NCBI GenBank assembly: GCA_002999035.1
Contig: CP027241.1
Coordinates: 1,181,001-1,245,000 of the forward strand
Reading direction: 5' to 3'
Length of the DNA stretch: 64,000 nt
Source of the DNA: Lachnospiraceae bacterium oral taxon 500
GTDB taxonomy: Bacteria; Bacillota; Clostridia; Lachnospirales; Vallitaleaceae
A model generated the notes under the pieces. The model saw only the letters and a list, made by a program, of their open reading frames with translations, did no database searches and was not told the DNA's origin. Within the stretch, counting starts at the first letter, position 1. The number at the start of each line of letters is the position of its first letter. Of the stretch, positions 56,854-64,000 are shown one piece after another. The position numbers and the translations under genes are program-made.

Positions 56854-58827
56854 ATGAAGAAAGTTTTATCATTGCTGATGGCGCTGGCGCTGGTCGTATC
56901 GCTGGCAGCCTGCGGCGGTCAAACTAAGACTGATCAAGGCAAGACCGACACGAACAACACCCAGCAGACCGATACCAAAGACAATAAGGACACACAGACC
57001 CCGGCTGACCAATCGGCGCCGAAAAAGGTAATCAGTCTGATTGAGACTTCCAATATCCCGACCATGGTTTCGTGGTTGGCGACCGACAGCGTTTCGTTTG
57101 GAATTATGGGTAATATCACATCCGGTTTGTTTATCATGAATGATGAAGGTGCAGTGACCCCGGAATTGGCTAAGGATTTTGAAGTGTCCGAAGACGGTTT
57201 GACTTATACCTTCCATTTAAGAGATGCTGACTGGGTAACGGTTGATGGCGAGGTTTACGGTCCGGTTACGGCTCAGGATTTTGTGTATCCGATTAAGAAG
57301 ATTTTGGATCCGAAGGAAGCTTCGCAGTATGCTTTCATGATTCAAACCGCCGGCATTAAAAACGGTGCGGCAGCGGTTGCTTTATCGGAGGGCTTGGTTG
57401 CTTATGAAGGTAACCTTTCCAAGCTTGAAAACATGAAAGTTACCGATTTTAAGGATACGGATACTCAGACCGCTCAACAGCAGTTTGATGCAGCAAAAGC
57501 ATCCTTAGAAGAAAAAATCAAAGCGGAAGAGGCTGAATTTGTTGGTCAGTACGGTTCTATTGAAAAGGCCAATGAGGCAATATATGACCTGATTGAGAAC
57601 ATCGGCGTGACCGCAGTTGATGAAAAGACGCTTAAGTTCGAACTGGAAAACCCGGTTCCGTACTTCCAGTCCGTTTTGACTTTCCCGTCTTTCGGGCCGG
57701 TTAACCAAAAGTTTGTGGAAGAAAAAGGTGAAAAATACGGCAGCAGTGTAGACAATCTGCTCTACAACGGACCGTTTATTTTCAAAGAATGGAAAGTATC
57801 ACAAAGACATTACCTGGAAAAGAACCCGAAATACTGGGATGCTGAAAACGTTAAGCTGGACGGCATTGATTACCGTGTCATCGAAGGCGTTGACAACGAT
57901 ACCGTAGTTAATATGTATTTGGACGGACAGCTTCATACTGCTGGCCTTGCCGGTGAAAATGTAGAAAAGTACGGCAATCGTCCGGACGTTGTTACCTATG
58001 AAGAAGGTGCGATGTTCTACATTCAGATGAATCAGGGTCAGGGCGAGCCGACCGCAAATAAGAAAGCTTTGGCTAACCCGAAGGTTAGAAAGGCCTTGAA
58101 CATGGCAGCGGATAAGGAATATATCAGCAAGACTGTACTGGCTAACGGTTCGTTGAATGCTGATTATCTGGTGCCGGTTGGACTGCAGGTCAGTGAAAAG
58201 CATGACAACAAGGACTTCCGGAAGGTAGCTGCCGACTTGTATAATGGCGAGCAGGGCTATAACAGCTATAATGTCGAAGAAGCCAAAAAGTTGTGGGCGG
58301 AAGCCAAGCAAGAATTAGGCATTGATAAGCTGGAACTGGAATTATTGCTGTTCCAGGCGGAAACTTCCAACAGCATCGGTACGCATTTGAAAAATGAATG
58401 GGAAAAGAACTTAGAGGGCTTTAGCCTGGTTTTGAAACCGTTGCCGTTCTCCGAGAAAATCGGACGGGCAAACCGCGGCGACTACGAGCTGGACTTTTCC
58501 GGCTGGGGTCCGGACTTCCCGGATGCGGTTACTTTCTTGGATATGTGGATCACCAACGGCGGCCACAACAACACCGGTTATTCCAATCCGGAATATGATG
58601 CGATTATCACTTCGGTGAAATCCGGTGAATTGACTGCTATTGATAAGGTGAAGGAAAGATTTGAAGCTATGGTCAAAGCAGAAAAGATCCTGCTGGAAGA
58701 TGATCAGGTTATTATGCCGATCTTCCAGAGAGGGCGGACGGGTCTGCGTGATCCGAAGATCACAGGCTGGAGATTGCAGCTGTTTGGACCGGACTTTATC
58801 TTTAAGTATGTTGATTTGACAGAATAA
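56854..58827 (+). CDS. oppA: Oligopeptide ABC transporter substrate-binding lipoprotein OppA
   Basis: 657 residues, long for the family. Lipoprotein signal with Cys20 in SLAACGG, then a Thr/Asp/Gln-rich linker (~23-55). The SBP_bac_5 (DppA/OppA) fold follows: GAVTPELAKDFEVSEDGLTY, TFHLRDADWVTVDG, GPVTAQDFVYPIKKILDPKE, ALNMAADKEYISKTVLANG and DLDFSGWGPDFPDAVTFLDM-like text near the C-terminus. An insert of about 40 residues (~195-235) is unusual. Followed by a strong terminator, so later genes may be less expressed. Confidence 0.92.
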   Translation: MKKVLSLLMALALVVSLAACGGQTKTDQGKTDTNNTQQTDTKDNKDTQTPADQSAPKKVISLIETSNIPTMVSWLATDSVSFGIMGNITSGLFIMNDEGAVTPELAKDFEVSEDGLTYTFHLRDADWVTVDGEVYGPVTAQDFVYPIKKILDPKEASQYAFMIQTAGIKNGAAAVALSEGLVAYEGNLSKLENMKVTDFKDTDTQTAQQQFDAAKASLEEKIKAEEAEFVGQYGSIEKANEAIYDLIENIGVTAVDEKTLKFELENPVPYFQSVLTFPSFGPVNQKFVEEKGEKYGSSVDNLLYNGPFIFKEWKVSQRHYLEKNPKYWDAENVKLDGIDYRVIEGVDNDTVVNMYLDGQLHTAGLAGENVEKYGNRPDVVTYEEGAMFYIQMNQGQGEPTANKKALANPKVRKALNMAADKEYISKTVLANGSLNADYLVPVGLQVSEKHDNKDFRKVAADLYNGEQGYNSYNVEEAKKLWAEAKQELGIDKLELELLLFQAETSNSIGTHLKNEWEKNLEGFSLVLKPLPFSEKIGRANRGDYELDFSGWGPDFPDAVTFLDMWITNGGHNNTGYSNPEYDAIITSVKSGELTAIDKVKERFEAMVKAEKILLEDDQVIMPIFQRGRTGLRDPKITGWRLQLFGPDFIFKYVDLTE

Positions 58828-58868
58828 AGTTCTTGCCGTCATATGCTAAAAATCTGATGATGTCAGCT

Positions 58869-58908
58869 AATTTAGGCAGAGCCTTGCTCTGCCTAAATTG
58901 TGTTTTTT
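58869..58908 (+). terminator. Intrinsic terminator after oppA
   Basis: Perfect 14-bp stem AATTTAGGCAGAGC (58869-58882) with GCTCTGCCTAAATT (58886-58899), loop CTT, then six T. It would set a higher oppA level than oppBCDF by partial read-through. Confidence 0.92.
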
Positions 58909-58912
58909 GACT

Positions 58913-59087
58913 ACAGTTCAGGCAAACGGAAAGGCAACAGGAGTAATTCGGCGAAATCATTTTTATAAAGCGTGTTTTTATTTCGAAGAATTACGAATGG
59001 CAAGCGGAAACGGTAGTGCTTCTTGTGTCTTTTTTGGTATGGCACAAGGGTATTGTACCATACCAAAAAGACGCAATAAGGTTTTGA
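58913..59087 (+). repeat. Family A-like structured repeat, diverged copy
   Basis: ACAGTTCAGGCAA (58913-58925) follows the oppA terminator T run by 4 nt. Two hairpins come next: arms 58943-58957 with 58980-58994 (GTAATTC/GAATTAC) and a 15-bp pair, GTCTTTTTTGGTATGG (59027-59042) with CCATACCAAAAAGAC (59058-59072). The right end is lost. A smaller GCTTTTCT/AGAAAAGC stem lies at 59107-59143. No gene in 58909-59257. Confidence 0.6.
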
Positions 59088-59257
59088 TTGCAGTGATTTT
59101 AGCAAATGCTTTTCTCTTTACGGTATCGGCCTGAAAAGAAAAGCTTTTGACCGGGAATGGGGCTAAAACGGGAGATAAGGTATTGTCCTAAGGAAGAGAA
59201 AACAGTTCCGGCGGATGGGAAAACCTATAACATAAGAATGGAGGTTTGGAAAAAAAC

Positions 59258-60214
59258 ATGTTACGCTATATCATTGAAAGGATTGTGCTGATCTTTGTAA
59301 CGATGTTCGTGGTCATTACCCTGAACTTTTTCTTGTTGCAGCTGATCGACGGCAGTCCTTTTGATAACGGCAAGATTACGCCGGTTCAAATTGAAATGAT
59401 GAAGAAAAAGTTCGGCCTGAATGAACCGCCGATGAAGCAGTATTTAAAATATTTGCAGGGTCTGGCCAAGGGAGATTTGGGTGTTTCCTTTAAGCTGCAA
59501 AACAAGGAAGTGTCCGGCCTGATTGCCGATAAACTGCCGAATACTATTAAGATCGGCCTGTTGGCTTTGGTTTTCGGGATTGTGGTCGGAATCTTGCTGG
59601 GGGCGCTGGCGGCGATTTACCGGAATTCGTTTTGGGATCATGTGGTTACGATTTTGGCGGTCATCGGGGTGTCTATCCCGTCCTTTGTACTGGCGGCTTT
59701 TTTACAGTATTATTTTGTGTTTAAGCTCGCCTGGTTTCCGTTTCTCTTTCAGGAGCCGGATCCGATCAAGGGGATCACGGCTTGGGATACTTTCCGCTCC
59801 ATGATTCTGCCGGCTTTTTCGCTGTCGCTGTATGTCATTTCGGCGACCATGCGCTATATGCGGGCGGAGTTGGTGGAAGTGTTAAACAGTGATTATATTT
59901 TGCTGGCTCGGGCTAAGGGTCTGAATAAATCGCAGGTTATCATGCGCCATGCCCTGCGCAATGCCTTGATTCCGGTGGTTACCATTGTCGGGCCGATGGC
60001 GATTGGTCTGTTGACCGGTTCCTTAGTAATTGAAATGTTTTTCGGCGTACCGGGGCTGTCCCGGCTGCTGCTCAACGCTGTTTATCAGAACGATTATTTC
60101 CTGATTTTAGGCGTAAACTCTTTTTACAGCCTGATGTATGTTGTTGTTATTTTGGCGGTTGATTTGCTCTATGGCGTAATCGACCCGCGGATTCGGCTGA
60201 AAGGAGAGAATTAA
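59258..60214 (+). CDS. oppB: Oligopeptide ABC permease OppB
   Basis: 318 residues with six membrane helices (first at ~10-30). The DppB/OppB pattern: a MTMxxxITLNFFLLQLIDGSPF-like start, an extracellular loop, then the EAA-type cytoplasmic loop (LNSDYILLARAKGLNKSQVI, RHALRNALIPVVTI). It pairs with OppC to form the pore. I take the ATG at 59258, behind GGAGG 13 nt away, although a TTG at 59246 is possible. Confidence 0.93.
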   Translation: MLRYIIERIVLIFVTMFVVITLNFFLLQLIDGSPFDNGKITPVQIEMMKKKFGLNEPPMKQYLKYLQGLAKGDLGVSFKLQNKEVSGLIADKLPNTIKIGLLALVFGIVVGILLGALAAIYRNSFWDHVVTILAVIGVSIPSFVLAAFLQYYFVFKLAWFPFLFQEPDPIKGITAWDTFRSMILPAFSLSLYVISATMRYMRAELVEVLNSDYILLARAKGLNKSQVIMRHALRNALIPVVTIVGPMAIGLLTGSLVIEMFFGVPGLSRLLLNAVYQNDYFLILGVNSFYSLMYVVVILAVDLLYGVIDPRIRLKGEN

Positions 60215-60215
60215 A

Positions 60216-61664
60216 ATGGAAAATATGGAAAAAAAGACATCGCAGCCGAACCAAGCAGATTTATTTGTTCTGACGCAGGGGCATAGCGAGGAAAGAGAAA
60301 AGTTAGTGACCAAAAGCATGACCTTCTGGCAGGATGCTTGGCGGCGGCTCCGGGAAAATAAGATGGCGATGGCGGGGCTGTGGGTTATTGTTATTTTGGC
60401 GGTATTTGCCACGTTGGCACCGTCGGTTTTTGCCTTCCGCAATGCAGACGGCAGCCGTTATACCTATCACTCTGCGCCGATTCTTCTAGATGAGGACGGC
60501 AAGGAAATCAGCAAGGTGGATATTGCCTTTCTGCCGCCGCGCATTCCCTATCTGGAAAAGCTGGGCATTTTTAACGGTGTGATTAAATTAGAGCGCAGTT
60601 CATGGGATATTTTTGTTGGCGAGCTGCCGGCGACCGATGAATTTAAAGAACTGAAAAAGCCGCAGAACCGGAAAAAATTGATCAAAGAGCTGGGCATTGC
60701 CTATCATCCCTATGAAGTCAATATTAAAAGCATGCAGGTTAAGGACGGGGAGAAGTATGTGACCTTGCTGGATCTAGGCACCAAAAAAGAGGTGGAGATT
60801 CCGCTGGTTGATATGATTAGCCCGTACAGCCGTTTCAAGCCCGATACCTTTGAATTCGTATCGGCTTCGGTGGACGACAAGGGTGTGGAAATGGTCACCA
60901 TCCTTTCGGATGAGTATGCGATTAAAAATGTGAAGAACCTTTATTTTTGGTTTGGTACCGACCGGCTGGCTTTGGACATTTGGACGCGGCTGTGGATTGG
61001 CGTTCGGATTTCGCTGATTATCGCCTTGATTTCAATGGTCATCGACTTTGTGCTGGGCATTATTTACGGAACAATTGCCGGCTTTTACGGCGGCACGGCG
61101 GTTGATACTGTGATGATGCGCTTTGCCGAAATCTGGGGCAGTATTCCGGCGCTGGTATTGATGATTATTATGATCAGTATTGAAAAAAAGATTTCCCTGT
61201 TCTTAAATACCGTTACTGGCGGACTAAGTTACGAGGTGATTCGTTTTATTATTTTGGTCTTTGCCATGAGCTTATCCGGCTGGATTGGGGTAGCCAGAGT
61301 GGTGCGCGCGCAAATTTTAAAGCTGCGTGATCAGGAGTTTATTTTGGCATCCAGAACCCTGGGTGCGGGTAAGGCGCGACTGATGGCCAAGCATTTATTC
61401 CCGAATATTATCGGTCAGCTGACAGTTATGGCGACCTTTTCCATTCCGGGTGCGATTTTTTATGAAGCGTTTTTGACCTTTATCGGTCTGGGTTTACCGA
61501 TTCCGATGTCGTCGCTGGGCGTCTTGGTCAACGAGGGCTATAAGGCGCTGCAGAGCCGGCCGAGCATGCTGCTGATTCCGGCTGTGATCATGTCGATTTT
61601 AATGCTGTCGATCAATCTTTTGGCCAATGGCCTGCGTGATGCGCTGGATCCGAGAATGCGATAG
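60216..61664 (+). CDS. oppC: Oligopeptide ABC permease OppC with large insert
   Basis: 482 residues, about 180 more than usual. The first membrane helix (residues ~52-73) is followed by an insert of some 180 residues (~75-250) that would lie outside the cell, then the normal permease core: helices ~260-285, 300-325 and onward, and the EAA loop (LKLRDQEFILASRTLGAGKA, RLMAKHLFPNIIGQLTVMAT). The insert may contact the binding lipoprotein or form a cap. ATG at 60216, 1 nt after oppB's stop, AAAGGAG site. Confidence 0.92.
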   Translation: MENMEKKTSQPNQADLFVLTQGHSEEREKLVTKSMTFWQDAWRRLRENKMAMAGLWVIVILAVFATLAPSVFAFRNADGSRYTYHSAPILLDEDGKEISKVDIAFLPPRIPYLEKLGIFNGVIKLERSSWDIFVGELPATDEFKELKKPQNRKKLIKELGIAYHPYEVNIKSMQVKDGEKYVTLLDLGTKKEVEIPLVDMISPYSRFKPDTFEFVSASVDDKGVEMVTILSDEYAIKNVKNLYFWFGTDRLALDIWTRLWIGVRISLIIALISMVIDFVLGIIYGTIAGFYGGTAVDTVMMRFAEIWGSIPALVLMIIMISIEKKISLFLNTVTGGLSYEVIRFIILVFAMSLSGWIGVARVVRAQILKLRDQEFILASRTLGAGKARLMAKHLFPNIIGQLTVMATFSIPGAIFYEAFLTFIGLGLPIPMSSLGVLVNEGYKALQSRPSMLLIPAVIMSILMLSINLLANGLRDALDPRMR

Positions 61665-61679
61665 GAGGAGGGAAAGAAA

Positions 61680-62711
61680 ATGCCAAATAAAATATTAGAA
61701 GTTAAAAATTTGGAAGTTAATTTCCGCAGCTTTTCCGGTGAAGTCAAGGCGGTACGCGATGTTTCCTTTGATTTGTATCAGGGTGAGACGCTGGCGATCG
61801 TGGGTGAGTCCGGCTCGGGCAAATCGGTAACGGTCAAGGCGATCATGGGGCTGCTTTCCGCCAATGGTTATTATAAAGGCGGGGAAATCCTCTTTGACGG
61901 CAAGAATATTGCCGCTATGGCTGAGAAAGACCTGCACAGTATTCGCGGCAACCGGATTGCCATGGTTTTTCAGGACCCGATGACTTCATTGGATCCGACA
62001 ATGAAGATTGGTCAGCAGATTATGGAGGTTATCCGTCTGCATCAAAAAACATCCAAAGCGGAAGCTTATGAAAAGGCCATCAAATTGATTGAACTGGTCG
62101 GCATTAGCGACCCGAAGGAAAGAATGAATCAATACCCGCATCAATTTTCCGGCGGTATGCGTCAGCGGATTGTCATTGCGATTGCGCTGGCCTGTGAGCC
62201 GAAGATTTTGATTGCCGATGAGCCGACGACGGCGCTGGACGTGACGATTCAGGCACAGATTTTGGATTTAATGAAGGATTTACAGAAAAAGATCGGTGCA
62301 TCCGTTATCTTTATTACCCATGACTTAGGTGTGGTCGCCAATGTGGCAGACCGGGTGGCGGTTATGTATGCCGGCCGGCTGGTTGAAATCGGAACGGCCG
62401 ATGAGGTCTTTTATGACCCGCGTCACCCCTATACCTGGGGACTGATTGCGTCGATGCCGGATTTGGATACGCAGGGCAAGCTGTATGCGATTCCGGGGAC
62501 ACCCCCGAACCTGGTGCAGCCGCCGAAGGGCGATGCCTTTGCTTTGCGGAGTGAATATGCGATGGAGATTGATTTTGAGGAACAGCCCCCATTATTTAAA
62601 ATCACCAATACGCACTATGCGGCGACCTGGCTTTTGGACGAAAGAGCGCCGCAGGTCGAGCCGCCGGAGATTATCGTGAGGCGGCGGGAAAGACTGAAGG
62701 AGGTGAGATAA
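61680..62711 (+). CDS. oppD: Oligopeptide ABC ATPase OppD
   Basis: 343 residues. Walker A GESGSGKS (near residue 43), Q-loop MVFQDPMTSLDPT, signature FSGGMRQRIVIAIALA and Walker B ILIADEPTTALDV. The C-terminal oligo_HPY extension (residues ~240-330; PHPYTWGLIASMPDLDT-like) is present, but the cysteines of the 4Fe-4S loop in many OppD/OppF proteins are not. It powers transport with OppF. AGGAGG start. Confidence 0.94.
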   Translation: MPNKILEVKNLEVNFRSFSGEVKAVRDVSFDLYQGETLAIVGESGSGKSVTVKAIMGLLSANGYYKGGEILFDGKNIAAMAEKDLHSIRGNRIAMVFQDPMTSLDPTMKIGQQIMEVIRLHQKTSKAEAYEKAIKLIELVGISDPKERMNQYPHQFSGGMRQRIVIAIALACEPKILIADEPTTALDVTIQAQILDLMKDLQKKIGASVIFITHDLGVVANVADRVAVMYAGRLVEIGTADEVFYDPRHPYTWGLIASMPDLDTQGKLYAIPGTPPNLVQPPKGDAFALRSEYAMEIDFEEQPPLFKITNTHYAATWLLDERAPQVEPPEIIVRRRERLKEVR

Positions 62712-63683
62712 ATGGAAAATACGAAAAACACCCCAAATAAGCCGGCAGTTTCCGAAGAAGTGCTGGTCGAAGTCAAGAACCTGAAGCAGTATTTTAAAAT
62801 GGGACAGGGCAAGATCGTCAAAGCAGTTGATGATGTCAGCTTTCATATCAATAAAGGTGAAACCTTCGGTTTAGTCGGCGAGTCCGGCTCCGGCAAATCT
62901 ACGACCGGACGAACCATGATTCGGCTGTACCGCCCGACCGGCGGCGAGGTTTATATGAAAAACCGTTTGATCAGCGGCCGGATTTCCAAACAGGATATTG
63001 CCTATGTCAACCGGAATATGCAGATGATTTTCCAAGATCCGATGGCCTGCTTAAATCCGCGGATGAAGGTAATCGATATTGTTGCCGAGGGGCTGGATAT
63101 TCATAAGCTGGCTAAGGACAAGAATGACCGGCGTGAGCAGGTGATTCGGATGATGAAGCTGGTGGGCTTGGATGAACAGCATATTGAGCGCTATCCGCAT
63201 GAGTTTTCGGGCGGACAAAGACAGCGGATTGGAATTGCCCGGGCCATGGCGGTTGACCCGGAAATGATCATTGCCGATGAGCCGATTTCGGCGCTGGACG
63301 TGTCGATTCAGGCGCAGGTGGTCAATTTGATGAACGAGCTGAAGGAAGCGCACGGGCTGACGTATTTGTTCATTGCCCATGATCTGTCGATGGTTAAATA
63401 CATCAGCAACCGGATTGGGGTTATGTATCGGGGTAAGATTGTCGAACTGGCTACCTCCGAGCAGCTCTTTAAGAAGCCGCTGCATCCCTATACCAGATCA
63501 CTGTTATCGGCTATTCCGCTGCCGGATCCGATTAGCGAAAGAACGCGCCGGCGGACGGCTTATGTGCCGGAAAAGGAACATGATTATTCCAAGGAGCAGC
63601 CCACCTGGCGAGAACTGACACCGGGGCATTTCGTGTCGGCGACCGATGCCGAGGTCGAAAAGTGGGAAGCGCTTTATCGGTAG
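62712..63683 (+). CDS. oppF: Oligopeptide ABC ATPase OppF
   Basis: 323 residues. Walker A GESGSGKS (near residue 57), [16 protein letters not shown], signature [17 protein letters not shown] and Walker [15 protein letters not shown]. The oligo_HPY tail is present ([16 protein letters not shown]), ending in the usual [15 protein letters not shown] directly follows the oppD stop. Last gene of the operon seen here. Confidence 0.95.
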   Translation: MENTKNTPNKPAVSEEVLVEVKNLKQYFKMGQGKIVKAVDDVSFHINKGETFGLVGESGSGKSTTGRTMIRLYRPTGGEVYMKNRLISGRISKQDIAYVNRNMQMIFQDPMACLNPRMKVIDIVAEGLDIHKLAKDKNDRREQVIRMMKLVGLDEQHIERYPHEFSGGQRQRIGIARAMAVDPEMIIADEPISALDVSIQAQVVNLMNELKEAHGLTYLFIAHDLSMVKYISNRIGVMYRGKIVELATSEQLFKKPLHPYTRSLLSAIPLPDPISERTRRRTAYVPEKEHDYSKEQPTWRELTPGHFVSATDAEVEKWEALYR

Positions 63684-63773
63684 AAATCAAATGATGCCAG
63701 TGTTAAAAGTGTGAAAATCCGGGCGGAGCTTTCCGGCAAAAGAAGTTTCTTTTGACGCTGCATCAAGAGTAAG

Positions 63774-63855
63774 GATATTTTTGAACCAAATGCCGCGGGG
63801 ACAGAGCGAATGAGCTTTGCGCCGCAGCGGCAGGGTTTGGAAATATCTTTTTTTA
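63774..63855 (+). terminator. Large terminator after opp operon
   Basis: GATATTT..CCAAA..TGCCGC (63774-63796) pairs with GCGGCA..TTTGG..AAATATC (63827-63847), then seven T. It is probably the operon terminator, or an attenuator for the next gene. The stretch 63684-63773 holds no gene. Confidence 0.65.
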
Positions 63856-63887
63856 TAAGCGGCTTGCCTTGAAAGGGACGGAAACAG

Positions 63888-64000
63888 ATGAAAAAATGGT
63901 ATTATCTTTTGGTTTTGCTGGCGGGCAGCGGGCTTTTGCTGCGGCAGTTCGCTGCCGGAGGGCTGGGCGGCAGCCGAATTGAGCTGCTGTATGGCTTTCT
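63888..64000 (+). CDS. Exported protein, 5' end only
   Basis: Cut by the window end; 37 complete codons are visible. MKKWYYLLVLLAGSGLLLRQ is a signal peptide or membrane anchor. GGGACGG lies before the ATG. The product cannot be named. Confidence 0.55.
   Translation, partial: MKKWYYLLVLLAGSGLLLRQFAAGGLGGSRIELLYGF

Noticed and set aside
58898-59134. 78-codon ORF after oppA
   Set aside because: It crosses the terminator tail and the nested hairpins, and no family is recognised.
59246-59257. TTG start for oppB at 59246
   Set aside because: Only 1 nt from GGAGG, too close; the ATG at 59258 fits the usual OppB start better.

Overview
The window looks like a chromosomal segment from a motile, Gram-positive, anaerobic member of the Clostridia (Lachnospirales/Clostridiales-like). 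The reasons are the Bacillus/Clostridium-type late flagellar gene order (yvyF-flgM-flgN-flgK-flgL-fliW-csrA), SigD-type promoters, AGGAGG ribosome sites, lipoprotein-style ABC binding proteins, an SLH-anchored surface protein, a BlaI/M56 pair and MecA. All tRNA genes lack an encoded CCA. I cannot name a genus from sequence alone. There is no CRISPR array, rRNA gene or intact insertion sequence.

Layout. (1) 1-7.3 kb: late flagellar operon with two tandem flgK paralogues, ending in fliW-csrA and a strong terminator. (2) 7.8-9.0 kb: rpsF-ssb-rpsR behind a good SigA promoter and a structured leader. (3) 9.0-11.4 kb: an aldose-1-epimerase-like gene and a PrsA-type foldase lipoprotein. (4) 11.7-12.5 kb: seven-tRNA operon (Asp, Val, Thr, Tyr, fMet, Phe, Lys). 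(5) 12.7-32.1 kb: surface polysaccharide and flagellar glycosylation block. It holds an O-antigen-ligase-like protein, a sugar-1-P transferase, an SDR epimerase, a Maf (DUF115) flagellin glycosyltransferase, and a nearly complete legionaminic-acid pathway (LegB, LegC, PtmE, LegH, LegI, LegG, LegF). A polysaccharide-deacetylase-like protein and a formyltransferase frameshifted at a G6 run sit inside the pathway. FlaG, FliD, a coiled-coil protein and flagellin follow, with SigD promoters and CsrA-type hairpins in the leaders. (6) 32.2-36.9 kb: nuclease relic, ROK regulator, sulfatase, truncated sulfatase and a rhamnose-mutarotase-like protein. (7) 37-45.8 kb: tRNA-Gly/Gln, BlaI and an M56 membrane peptidase with three PepSY repeats, nth, a DUF624 protein, mecA, a possible small RNA, a GH114-like lipoprotein, serS and tRNA-Gln. 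(8) 46-56 kb: a 1783-residue SLH/beta-helix/caspase surface protein, a CYTH protein, a DJ-1/PfpI protein, a zinc-ribbon membrane protein, a Phd/ParE-like pair and a small membrane protein. (9) 56.5-63.7 kb: oppABCDF peptide ABC transporter, then the start of an exported protein cut by the window end.

How it fits together: FlgM/SigD and FliW/CsrA, both encoded here, appear to control flagellin and FlaG-FliD expression through promoters and RNA hairpins also visible here. The Leg/Maf block probably decorates that flagellin.

The most unusual non-coding material is at least three families of intergenic repeats built from nested inverted repeats. Family A has ends near GTTCAGGCAAGC. It contains several long hairpins separated by a constant TTCCGCAAAT box and sits directly behind intrinsic terminators at five of six sites. 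Family B has ACTCAACTTTCCC ends. Family C carries a GCACATACT/AGTATGTGC hairpin. I cannot match these to a described element.
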